A DNA stretch of 5,060 nt, taken from a bacterium. GTDB taxonomy: Bacteria > Krumholzibacteriota > Krumholzibacteriia > LZORAL124-64-63. The notes beneath the pieces are model-generated. The model was not told the DNA's origin, did not search any database, and worked only from the letters and a program-made list of their open reading frames with translations. Position 1 is the stretch's first letter. Each line of letters opens with the position of its first letter. The position numbers were made by a program, and so were the translations under genes. The DNA is taken from contig JABIBH010000192.1 in assembly GCA_018652925.1 (NCBI GenBank), forward strand, positions 1-5,060. The letters are read 5' to 3'. Positions 1 through 5,060 of this stretch are shown here, one piece after another.

Positions 1-48
1 AATGCTGATTGCAACAAGCGCGATTAATAAAAACGCCCGGATAGACAT
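1..48 (-). CDS. Partial CDS, start of a protein with a hydrophobic N-terminus
   Basis: Reading the minus strand, an ATG at 48-46 lies 5 bases after the mrp stop codon. It opens a frame that stays open to the window edge and encodes MSIRAFLLIALVAISI. One arginine followed by a run of hydrophobic residues fits a signal peptide or first membrane segment. The ribosome site is weak (GTGTAAGAAG just before the ATG), so translation may be coupled to mrp, and no terminator lies between the two. Only 16 codons are visible, so neither family nor function can be named. The frame could also be a chance opening, but its position at the end of an operon and its signal-like composition favour a real gene. 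Confidence 0.5.
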   Translation of the reverse strand, partial: MSIRAFLLIALVAISI

Positions 49-53
49 GCTTC

Positions 54-1094
54 TTACACCGACACTTTCTCCGCAACTGCCTTTGCCAGTTCCAGGAACG
101 CTTTTCTGGATGCAGTTCCCATCTGCAAAGCTGCGGGCTGACCATTGTCTCCGCCAGCACGAATTGCAGGATCGATTGGCAACTGTCCCAACAGTGGAAT
201 ACCAAACTGATCGGAAACTTCTTCGCCGCCACCGGAGCCAAAGATGTCGCTCTTTTCATCGCAACATGGACAGGCAAAGTAACTCATATTCTCAACAATT
301 CCTGCAACAGGAGTTTTGGTGTGGTTGAACATCTGCACGCCACGACGAACATCGGCAAGTGCAATTTCCTGTGGAGTTGTGACCATCAGAACGCCATCAA
401 CCGGCACCTGTTGCACAAGAGTCAACTGCGCATCGCCAGTTCCTGGTGGCATATCCACAATCAGGTAATCCAGATCTTTCCACATCACATCTTTGAGGAA
501 CTGTTTGATTGCCGCCATCACCATCGGCCCTCGCCAAATCAGAGCCTGACCTTCAGGGACCAGCATACCCATCGATATACATTGCAATCCTTTTGCCATG
601 ACCGGCTTGATTTTTCCTTCGCCCTCTGACACAGGCGATTCAATGATAGCCAGCATTGTTGTCAACGATGGACCATAAACATCGGCATCCAGGATACCGA
701 CTTTGAAACCATTTTCCAACAAGCCAAGTGCCAGGTTCACAGCAACTGTGCTTTTACCGACGCCACCTTTACCACTTGCAACAGCGATGATTTTTTTCAC
801 GCCCGGCAAGCCAGCACGATCGGCCCAAGGGTCATCGCTCTGAGGTTTTTTCTTTTGTGGCTTGTTATCCTTGATCATGACTTTGGCAGTTATGTCGGCA
901 TCGCCAAGTTTTGCCTCAACGAGTTTGCAAACTTCACCAATCAGCTCATCGCGCTCTGAAGTCTGTACAATATTCACAGTGGCCACGTCATCTGTGATAC
1001 TAACTTCACCAACAAGTTTGATCTTGACGATATCCACCTTGGTGCCAGGGCAAAGTACCTCTGACAATAATCCCATGATTTTTTCCTGAGTCAT
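54..1094 (-). CDS. mrp: Iron-sulfur cluster carrier ATPase Mrp/ApbC (Mrp/NBP35 family)
   Basis: This is a 346-residue cytoplasmic P-loop ATPase that, by family knowledge, binds a labile [4Fe-4S] cluster and passes it to target apoproteins. Residues 1 to about 80 form a MIP18/DUF59-like domain, followed by a Lys/Pro-rich linker. The ATPase core shows the deviant Walker A SGKGGVGKST (107-116), DADVYGPS (136-143), the switch-like DMPPGTGD (214-221) and ENMSYFACPCC (268-278). The CxxC cluster-binding pair is Cys275/Cys278, with an extra cysteine at 277. Length is normal for the DUF59-containing form. I chose the ATG at 1094 because a GGAGG site lies about 5 bases upstream; an in-frame ATG at 1106 precedes that site and would put it inside the coding region. 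The gene follows the Nudix gene after 46 bases with no terminator between them, so it is probably in the same operon. Confidence 0.96.
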   Translation of the reverse strand: MTQEKIMGLLSEVLCPGTKVDIVKIKLVGEVSITDDVATVNIVQTSERDELIGEVCKLVEAKLGDADITAKVMIKDNKPQKKKPQSDDPWADRAGLPGVKKIIAVASGKGGVGKSTVAVNLALGLLENGFKVGILDADVYGPSLTTMLAIIESPVSEGEGKIKPVMAKGLQCISMGMLVPEGQALIWRGPMVMAAIKQFLKDVMWKDLDYLIVDMPPGTGDAQLTLVQQVPVDGVLMVTTPQEIALADVRRGVQMFNHTKTPVAGIVENMSYFACPCCDEKSDIFGSGGGEEVSDQFGIPLLGQLPIDPAIRAGGDNGQPAALQMGTASRKAFLELAKAVAEKVSV

Positions 1095-1097
1095 TCT

Positions 1098-1102
1098 ATC
1101 CT
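1098..1102 (-). promoter_or_regulatory. Shine-Dalgarno site that decides the mrp start
   Basis: On the minus strand the sequence reads ATGGAGGATAGAATG. The GGAGG core sits about 5 bases before the second ATG (1094) and overlaps the codons that follow the first ATG (1106). This spacing supports initiation at the second ATG. Confidence 0.75.
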
Positions 1103-1140
1103 CCATATTAACCGTTTAATTTTGTAATCCGTGGGACAAT

Positions 1141-1542
1141 CTATGAAGCTTTTGCGTCTTTGACAACCTTGTCGTGGTCAAAAGCCAGTTCAGGCAGATT
1201 TTCAAGGGGAAACCAGCGCGCTTCAGCAGCATCATCGCCACCAACAACATCCGGTTTTTCACCTTCAATAATGGCAGTATAAACAACTGAAACGGTATGC
1301 CCGCGCGGGTCGCGCACAGGATCGCCATATACTCCGAATTGAAAAAAGAGGAGACCGGTCAACCCGGTCTCCTCTTCAATTTCTCTATGTATTGCATCAT
1401 CGGGATTCTCACCGTAATCTACGAAACCGCCCGGCAGAGCCCAGGCATCTTTGAACGGCTCTTTGCCCCGGCGAATCAGCAAAAGTTCTTCACCGCAAAC
1501 AACATAACCATCGACAGTTAATGCAGGGTTGCGGTATCCCAT
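1141..1542 (-). CDS. Nudix hydrolase, ADP-ribose pyrophosphatase type
   Basis: This 133-residue cytoplasmic Nudix hydrolase cleaves a nucleoside diphosphate linked to another group, using Mg2+ bound by the Nudix box. The box is intact: G39-x5-E45-x7-R53-E54-I-x-E57-E58-x-G60-L61, matching GX5EX7REUXEEXGU. It is preceded by WALPGGF (34-40) and followed by the segment FGVYGDPVRDPRGHTVSVVY (69-88). From memory, that segment is typical of bacterial and archaeal ADP-ribose pyrophosphatases, so ADP-ribose is the best substrate guess; other NDP-X substrates cannot be excluded. The ATG directly abuts the TAA of the upstream STAS gene (TAAATG) and has no strong ribosome site of its own, which suggests translational coupling. 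A terminator-like hairpin lies within the coding region at 1342-1376. Confidence 0.9.
   Translation of the reverse strand: MGYRNPALTVDGYVVCGEELLLIRRGKEPFKDAWALPGGFVDYGENPDDAIHREIEEETGLTGLLFFQFGVYGDPVRDPRGHTVSVVYTAIIEGEKPDVVGGDDAAEARWFPLENLPELAFDHDKVVKDAKAS
1342..1376 (-). terminator. Intragenic intrinsic-terminator-like hairpin inside the Nudix gene
   Basis: On the minus strand a perfect 13-bp inverted repeat, AAGAGGAGACCGG / CCGGTCTCCTCTT (arms 1376-1364 and 1358-1346), encloses a 5-base loop, GTTGA. The 3' arm runs into a stretch of six T (1347-1342). This is the form of a Rho-independent terminator on the coding strand of the gene that contains it. The other strand has no T-run after the stem. 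The repeat encodes the end of the Nudix box and the next residues (EETGLTGLLFF), so part of it is fixed by the protein motif. Whether it terminates transcription while ribosomes are translating is unknown. Confidence 0.5.
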
Positions 1543-1881
1543 TTAGGAATATGATTCCAGCGCTTCTGCCTCTGAATCATAGGTATCAAAAACCAGCTTG
1601 AGCTGAGTGATGTTAAGAATGCTGTCAATCCGATCGCTGACTTCACAAATCTTCATTGAGCCATCGTTTTTCTTAACTGTATGATACCCGGAAACCAGCA
1701 CACCCAGACCGGTGGAGTTAATCCAGTTGACCTTGTGCATATTCAGCACGACATCAACTATGCCATCGGCAACAAGCCCCTTGATTTCCTCGTGGAAAAG
1801 ATCGTGATCGGCACCACCCATAATTTTGCCCGAAAGTTTCAGAACCATTATTGAGTCATGCGCATTTTTACTTATTTTCAT
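1543..1881 (-). CDS. STAS-domain protein, anti-sigma factor antagonist-like
   Basis: This 112-residue protein consists of a single STAS domain, as in SpoIIAA/RsbV. In that family, a Ser/Thr kinase (the anti-sigma factor) phosphorylates a serine, and the dephosphorylated form binds the kinase and frees the sigma factor. The switch loop is visible as VNWINSTGLGVLVSGY (51-66). Ser56 aligns with the phosphorylated serine of SpoIIAA (D-S-S-G-L), and Asn55 replaces the usual Asp. The start at 1881 is chosen because AGGGAGA lies 4 bases upstream on the minus strand; the longer frame from 1935 adds 18 residues outside the domain. It is the first gene of the minus-strand operon. No anti-sigma kinase, phosphatase or sigma factor gene is in this window, so its partner is unknown. 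Confidence 0.87.
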   Translation of the reverse strand: MKISKNAHDSIMVLKLSGKIMGGADHDLFHEEIKGLVADGIVDVVLNMHKVNWINSTGLGVLVSGYHTVKKNDGSMKICEVSDRIDSILNITQLKLVFDTYDSEAEALESYS

Positions 1882-1924
1882 TTTTCTCCCTGACTTCTTG
1901 AAAAACCAACTACTTACCCCCACA

Positions 1925-1939
1925 GAATGTACCACATTC
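1925..1939. promoter_or_regulatory. Perfect dyad in the divergent STAS/Memo intergenic region, candidate operator
   Basis: GAATGT-acc-ACATTC is a perfect inverted repeat with 6-base arms and a 3-base centre. It lies near the middle of the 114-base gap between two divergent operons. Its size and position would suit a dimeric repressor or activator acting on either side. Six-base arms can arise by chance, and no regulator gene is next to it. Confidence 0.3.
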
Positions 1940-1995
1940 CTCTAAGACGCAAGGCCTCTCTGGAAGTTTCCTTAATTATCTGGTACTTTATCACT

Positions 1996-2817
1996 ATGAA
2001 TATACGGAAATCGATTCTCGCAGGCACCTGGTATCCGGAAAATCCGGATCAATTAGCTGGTATTGTAGACGGTTACCTTGTTGGTGAGTCTGCCAAACCA
2101 TCGGCAATTGTTGTACCCCATGCTGGCTACAAATACAGTGGCGCAACTGCTGGTTTTGGCTACGGCTGCCTGGTTGGACACTCCTGGAAACGAATCGTTA
2201 TCCTTGCCCCAAATCATCAACACTGGCTTGATGCAGCATCAGTTCCTCTGGACTTTTCAGCCTATGAAACCCCTCTGGGCAGTGTTGCACTTGATGTAGA
2301 TGCAATGAATGAACTTGATGATTGTAATGCTGTTAACCCGGTATCCGCAGCCCACGCCGAAGAACATTCCATCGAGATTCAGCTTCCTTTCCTGCAACGA
2401 GTTTTTAAGAAAATCCCTCCTGTTGTGCCGATACTCATACCACGCCTTAATCAAAAGCAACGAGATGCACTGGTGCAGGTGATGAGCCGCTGGACTGATA
2501 CTCTATTTATAGTCTCAACCGATTTTACTCACTACGGCAAAGACTTTGGATTTGCTCCATTCAACGGTGACCTCAAACAGCAGATCAGAGATCTGGATTA
2601 TGGTGCTATTGATGCAATTTTGAATCGCGACAGTGCTGCACTTCTGGACTATGAACAAGAAACCGGGATTACAATGTGTGGATTGCAGGCAACTGCATTG
2701 ATGTTGCAACTGCCAGTTGGCAAGGCAAAACTATTGGACTATTCCAGAAGCGGCGACAGCAACAACGACTACAGTTTTTCTGTCAGTTACGCTTCAATTG
2801 CGTTAGGTGAATTATGA
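1996..2817 (+). CDS. amrB: Memo-family protein (AmmeMemoRadiSam system protein B)
   Basis: This 273-residue protein belongs to the MEMO1/YjdL-type family, structurally related to class III extradiol dioxygenases (LigB fold). The bacterial role is unsettled; the human homologue is a metal-binding redox protein. Family features seen here are SILAGTWYP at the N-terminus (6-14), VPHAGYKYSG (40-49, His42), APNHQHW (71-77, His74), HAEEHSIEIQLPFL (120-133), STDFTHYG (174-181, Asp176/His179) and ITMCGLQA (225-232, Cys228). The conserved His, His, Asp and Cys of the presumed metal site are therefore all present. I chose the ATG at 1996 because family members begin just before the AGxxYP motif; an in-frame ATG at 1927 would add 23 unrelated residues. 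No clear ribosome site precedes 1996. The stop overlaps the next start by ATGA, so this is the first gene of a coupled operon. Confidence 0.92.
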   Translation: MNIRKSILAGTWYPENPDQLAGIVDGYLVGESAKPSAIVVPHAGYKYSGATAGFGYGCLVGHSWKRIVILAPNHQHWLDAASVPLDFSAYETPLGSVALDVDAMNELDDCNAVNPVSAAHAEEHSIEIQLPFLQRVFKKIPPVVPILIPRLNQKQRDALVQVMSRWTDTLFIVSTDFTHYGKDFGFAPFNGDLKQQIRDLDYGAIDAILNRDSAALLDYEQETGITMCGLQATALMLQLPVGKAKLLDYSRSGDSNNDYSFSVSYASIALGEL

Positions 2818-3368
2818 ATAAAACTGAACAAGATTTTCTGCTGAACCTGGCATGCGAAACCATTCTTGCTGGCTGCAATGGGGAATCACATCCTGAAATT
2901 ATTGATCCACCTGAAGAGCTTCTTGAAACTTGTGGTGTGTTTGTAACTCTTCATCGACATGGAAATTTGCGTGGATGTATTGGTTACATTGAAGGGTTCA
3001 AACCATTGGTAAATGGAGTTATCGACAACGCTCTGTCCTGCGCCTTCCGCGATCCCCGCTTCATGCCTCTGACCGATGACGAATTTGAGGGGCTGGAAGT
3101 TGAAATCTCTGTGCTTACACCTCCTGTTCAGGGAACACTTGCAGAAATCGAACTCGGCAAACACGGCATCATTCTTTCTCAGCAAGGCCAGCGATCAGTT
3201 TTTCTGCCACAAGTTGCGGTTGAACAAAACTGGACGTTGGAAACCACAATGAACCAGCTTGCACTTAAAGCCGGCTTGCCTGAGAATTGCTGGAGCAATG
3301 GAGAAGGTATTTTTCTCTTTGAATCTGAATGTTTTTCTACGCCGTTTATGGAGAACACACTTAAATGA
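2814..3368 (+). CDS. amrA: AMMECR1-domain protein (AmmeMemoRadiSam system protein A)
   Basis: This 184-residue protein spans one AMMECR1 domain. The hallmark LRGCIG lies at 52-57, followed by AFRDPRFMPLT (77-87), an EVEISVLTPP strand (95-104) and FLPQVAVEQNW (130-140), all in the family order. Length is typical of free-standing bacterial and archaeal members. The molecular function is not established; the near-invariant Cys within LRGCIG suggests a catalytic or binding role. The ATG overlaps the Memo stop codon (ATGA), and its own stop overlaps the next start in the same way. This gives tight translational coupling, consistent with the known habit of Memo and AMMECR1 proteins to be neighbours or fused. 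The radical SAM third partner is not in this window. Confidence 0.94.
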   Translation: MNKTEQDFLLNLACETILAGCNGESHPEIIDPPEELLETCGVFVTLHRHGNLRGCIGYIEGFKPLVNGVIDNALSCAFRDPRFMPLTDDEFEGLEVEISVLTPPVQGTLAEIELGKHGIILSQQGQRSVFLPQVAVEQNWTLETTMNQLALKAGLPENCWSNGEGIFLFESECFSTPFMENTLK

Positions 3369-4345
3369 AAACCGCTATTCTGACCGGAGCGACCGGGTTT
3401 CTGGGCAGCCACATTGCAGACAAACTGCTTGCAGAAGGCTATCATGTACGAGCCACAGTTCGTAAATCCAGCAACTTGCAGTGGGTTGAAAACAAGGGAA
3501 TTGAACTTGTTGAACTGTCGATAGATGGATCGTTCAAAGAGCTGATAGAGTTTATTGACGATGCTTCAATAATAATCCACTGTGCAGGGTTGATCAGCAG
3601 CGACAGCATTACCGATTACATTACAACCAATACTGAATCTACTGCTTCACTCTTGAAAGCGGCGCGTAATTGTCAGTCGGTGGAATCATTTTCACTTATT
3701 TCCAGTGTTGCAGCTGTTGGCCCATCAACTCCAGGTAACCCGATTACAGACAACACCAAACCAAACCCGATCTCCCCTTACGGCAACTCTAAGCTGGCTG
3801 CAGAAGAACTACTTCAGGATCAAACTCTTCCATTCAGAACCTGTGCACTGAGACCACCTGCACTTTATGGCCCTCGCGACAGATCATTTCTGCCATTTTT
3901 CAAGCTCGGACAAAAAGGGTGGGCTGTGAAAGTTGGCAAAATTCAGGAGCTTTCAATGGTTCACGGCGTTGACGCCGCAAGTGCCGCAGTCCTGCTTGCT
4001 ACAAATGAAAACGCACGCGGGTGTTACCTGATTGACAGTAATAACTGTTTCAGTTTCAGAGATATTGCCGATGCAATTTCAGACATCTTTGACAAGAAAA
4101 TAAAACTTATTCCAGTCCCAGTCTGGCTGATGAGATCTGTGGCATTCATTCTTGGTGAAGAACGGGCTTCCAAAGTTTCCATTCTCTCAAAATATAGGCT
4201 GTTGGATGTAAAACAGTCTGCGTGGTGCTGTAAAAGTAACAGACTCAGAGATGAACTCGGTTTTCAGGTTTCCAGGACACTTGCACAAGGTTATGCTGAT
4301 ACACTCAAATACTACAAAAAAAATGGCATGATAAACGAAACATAG
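3365..4345 (+). CDS. NAD-dependent epimerase/dehydratase (extended SDR family)
   Basis: This 326-residue protein is an extended short-chain dehydrogenase/reductase with a Rossmann NAD(P)-binding domain. The nucleotide loop is TGATGFLG (7-14; G8xxG11xxG14), followed by the second-strand RATVRKSSN (29-37). ISSVAAVGP (112-120) supplies the catalytic Ser region, and SPYGNSK (137-143) gives Tyr139 and Lys143 of the YxxxK motif. LRPPALYGPRD (162-172) is the usual substrate-side segment. The overall pattern resembles 3-beta-hydroxysteroid dehydrogenase, dihydroflavonol reductase or HpnA-like members, or nucleotide-sugar epimerases, and the substrate cannot be read from the sequence. Its ATG overlaps the AMMECR1 stop, so it is the third, coupled gene of the operon. 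The stop lies 18 bases before the hairpin at 4364. Confidence 0.9.
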   Translation: MKTAILTGATGFLGSHIADKLLAEGYHVRATVRKSSNLQWVENKGIELVELSIDGSFKELIEFIDDASIIIHCAGLISSDSITDYITTNTESTASLLKAARNCQSVESFSLISSVAAVGPSTPGNPITDNTKPNPISPYGNSKLAAEELLQDQTLPFRTCALRPPALYGPRDRSFLPFFKLGQKGWAVKVGKIQELSMVHGVDAASAAVLLATNENARGCYLIDSNNCFSFRDIADAISDIFDKKIKLIPVPVWLMRSVAFILGEERASKVSILSKYRLLDVKQSAWCCKSNRLRDELGFQVSRTLAQGYADTLKYYKKNGMINET

Positions 4346-4355
4346 ATTTTCTGAC

Positions 4356-4390
4356 AAAAAAAAGGGCGACAAACTGTCGCCCATATATAT
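4356..4390 (-). terminator. Intrinsic terminator between convergent genes, strongest for the minus strand
   Basis: An 8-bp perfect stem, GGGCGACA / TGTCGCCC (4364-4371 and 4375-4382), encloses a 3-base loop. On the minus strand it starts 13 bases after the FmdB-like stop and runs into eight T (4363-4356), a classic Rho-independent terminator. Read on the plus strand it follows the epimerase gene by 18 bases but is trailed only by ATATATATT, so it would end that operon less efficiently. The eight A preceding the stem on the plus strand could pair in part with that AT-rich tail. Confidence 0.85.
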
Positions 4391-4395
4391 TACAT

Positions 4396-4587
4396 TCAGC
4401 CAAAGCTCCCACGGCTTGGACCGCACCCACCGGAATCAGTTCCCGATGAAAAGCTAGATACTTGTTTTTTGGTTTTCTTTGAACCACATTCAGGACACTC
4501 AGGCATCTCTTTCTGCAGTTCATTTGATGTTAGAAGCTCTTCAAAAATATGATTACATTTATCACACTTGAATTCAAACATCGGCAT
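4396..4587 (-). CDS. FmdB-type zinc-ribbon protein
   Basis: This is a 63-residue small protein beginning MPMFEFKCDKC, which closely matches the family start MPxYEYxCxxC. One zinc ribbon is formed by Cys8/Cys11 (CDKC) and Cys31/Cys34 (CPEC). The Ser/Gly-rich tail after residue 43 contains one further cysteine and is also usual in the family. The family was named after a putative regulator of formamidase and amide genes, but most members have no proven role; metal binding is the only safe inference. A GGGGA site lies 7 bases before the ATG. The strong terminator beyond its stop suggests it is the last gene of its transcript. Confidence 0.88.
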   Translation of the reverse strand: MPMFEFKCDKCNHIFEELLTSNELQKEMPECPECGSKKTKKQVSSFSSGTDSGGCGPSRGSFG

Positions 4588-4640
4588 TATTTATCCCCGT
4601 TTTCATTTTCCTGATCGACCGAGCAGGAATTATTAACGCC

Positions 4641-4721
4641 TCAGGTAGGAACCCCGAGTCTTGGATAGATATATCGAGTCAGGATGAAATAAATCACCAC
4701 AACTATCAGAATTGTCTTCAT
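4641..4721 (-). CDS. Possible small membrane peptide, 26 residues
   Basis: On the minus strand an ATG at 4721 preceded by GGGGGA (3 bases away) opens a 26-codon frame ending in TGA. It begins MKTILIVVVIYFILTRY, a single hydrophobic segment flanked by basic residues, and then a short polar tail YPRLGVPT. This looks like a single-pass membrane peptide encoded upstream of the FmdB-like gene on the same strand, 53 bases away. The frame is open for a further 30 codons upstream (to a TAA at 4814) with no ATG, GTG or TTG. It could therefore be the 3' remnant of a longer gene or plain chance. I do not recognise a family. Confidence 0.35.
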   Translation of the reverse strand: MKTILIVVVIYFILTRYIYPRLGVPT

Positions 4722-4784
4722 TGGTCCCCCAGTTGCAGAGTTAATTGATTGCTTAAGTATAGTTCCATTCTCTGAATCGTCAAG

Positions 4785-4813
4785 TTGAGTTGTGGGACTT
4801 GATGGTTTACATT
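4785..4813 (+). promoter_or_regulatory. Candidate sigma-70-type promoter for metG
   Basis: TTGAGT (4785-4790) and TACATT (4808-4813) each match the consensus hexamers at four of six positions, with an ideal 17-base spacer. A start point near 4820 would leave a leader of about 23 bases that contains the GGAGGA ribosome site. Matches of this quality occur by chance in AT-rich sequence, so it is only a candidate. No T-box or other long leader structure is evident in the 4722-4842 stretch. Confidence 0.3.
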
Positions 4814-4832
4814 ATCCGGACACATGGAAATC

Positions 4833-4838
4833 GGAGGA
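4833..4838 (+). promoter_or_regulatory. Shine-Dalgarno site deciding the TTG start of metG
   Basis: GGAGGA lies 4 bases before the TTG at 4843. The only nearby upstream ATG (4824) is in another frame that soon stops, so this strong site marks TTG as the start codon. Confidence 0.75.
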
Positions 4839-4842
4839 TACC

Positions 4843-5060
4843 TTGAAAAACTTTGAACGCACATTGATAACAGCTGCTCTTCCTTATGCCAATGGGGATA
4901 TTCACCTTGGCCATCTTGCTGGAGCTTATCTGCCGGCCGATATCTACACTCGCTTCCTACGTTTAACCGGCGAAGATGTTCTCTTCATTTGCGGCTCGGA
5001 TGAATATGGTGTTCCGATTACCAAAACTGCTGAAGCAAAAGGAATTACTCCTAAAGAACT
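4843..5060 (+). CDS. metG: Methionyl-tRNA synthetase, N-terminal part
   Basis: The first 72 codons of a class I aminoacyl-tRNA synthetase that charges tRNA-Met run off the right edge. Starting at TTG, the product reads [19 protein letters not shown] and then [32 protein letters not shown] (10-25) is the MetRS version of the ATP-binding HIGH motif (HLGH at 21-24). [18 protein letters not shown] (37-54) is the expected second conserved block. Residue 55 is Tyr (DEYG) where most members have His (DEHG or, in E. coli, DAHG). The KMSKS motif and the anticodon-binding domain lie beyond the window. The TTG start can make the gene easy to miss or mis-start. It is transcribed away from the FmdB-like gene. 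Confidence 0.95.
   Translation, partial: MKNFERTLITAALPYANGDIHLGHLAGAYLPADIYTRFLRLTGEDVLFICGSDEYGVPITKTAEAKGITPKE

Noticed and set aside
2..328. Open plus-strand frame of 108 codons, with similar ones at 321-629 and 862-1089
   Set aside because: They lie antisense to mrp, whose motifs are unmistakable; their products are low-complexity with no recognisable domain and no ribosome sites.
1095..1106. Alternative mrp start at the ATG at 1106
   Set aside because: The GGAGG site lies after this ATG and is correctly spaced for the ATG at 1094.
1882..1935. Longer STAS protein starting at 1935
   Set aside because: The extra 18 residues lie outside the STAS domain, and the AGGGAGA site points to the ATG at 1881. 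The longer form would also overlap the divergent dyad.
1927..1995. Longer Memo protein starting at 1927
   Set aside because: The 23 extra residues have no counterpart in the family, which starts just before the AGxxYP motif, and no ribosome site precedes 1927.
2886..3185. Antisense open frame within the AMMECR1 gene, and others within the Memo gene (2257-2460, 2515-2709)
   Set aside because: They are shadows of strongly supported coding sequences without ribosome sites or recognisable products.
4187..4523. Minus-strand open frames across the end of the epimerase gene, the terminator and the FmdB-like gene
   Set aside because: They read through the terminator hairpin and overlap well-supported genes in other frames, with no domain features.
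4780..4802. Inverted repeat TCAAGT with an 11-base spacer and ACTTGA, overlapping the candidate metG -35 element
   Set aside because: Six-base arms with a wide asymmetric spacer and no extension; too likely by chance to call an operator.
4588..4842. Possible T-box, S-box or other riboswitch ahead of metG
   Set aside because: No specifier stem, antiterminator bulge sequence or terminator stem is visible; the metG leader appears short.

Overview
The window is about 5 kb of ordinary, tightly packed bacterial chromosome with moderate base composition. I see no mobile elements, CRISPR arrays, rRNA or tRNA genes. Most genes have a clear Shine-Dalgarno sequence (GGAGG before mrp and metG, AGGGAG before the STAS gene, GGGGA before the FmdB gene). 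That argues mildly against Bacteroidota, which use such sites little. The methionyl-tRNA synthetase start ([10 protein letters not shown], then ICGSDE) is of the type I associate with FCB/PVC-like bacteria and archaea, so a Gram-negative lineage of that broad kind is possible. The phylum cannot be settled from this sequence.

Layout. Positions 1-1881 hold a minus-strand operon, read right to left: a single-domain STAS protein, a Nudix hydrolase of the ADP-ribose pyrophosphatase type (its ATG abuts the STAS stop), the Fe-S cluster carrier ATPase Mrp/ApbC, and then the first 16 codons of a protein with a hydrophobic N-terminus that runs off the window. A divergent intergenic region (1882-1995) with a small perfect dyad separates this from a plus-strand operon at 1996-4345. 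That operon holds a Memo-family protein (AmmeMemoRadiSam protein B), an AMMECR1-family protein (protein A) and an NAD-dependent epimerase/dehydratase, joined by two 4-bp ATGA overlaps. A strong hairpin at 4356-4390 lies between this operon and a convergent minus-strand gene for a 63-residue FmdB-type zinc-ribbon protein. A possible 26-residue membrane peptide is encoded upstream of the FmdB gene. Divergent from these, metG starts at a TTG codon (4843) and runs off the right edge.

How the genes fit together. Mrp serves Fe-S protein maturation. The Memo/AMMECR1 pair belongs to a conserved but poorly understood system usually found with a radical SAM enzyme. That partner is absent here, and a short-chain dehydrogenase-type gene sits in the operon instead. 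The two most interesting signals are this Memo-AMMECR1-epimerase operon and a perfect 13-bp hairpin followed by a U-tract inside the Nudix gene. The hairpin looks like an intrinsic terminator on the coding strand and could make expression of mrp depend on translation of the Nudix gene.
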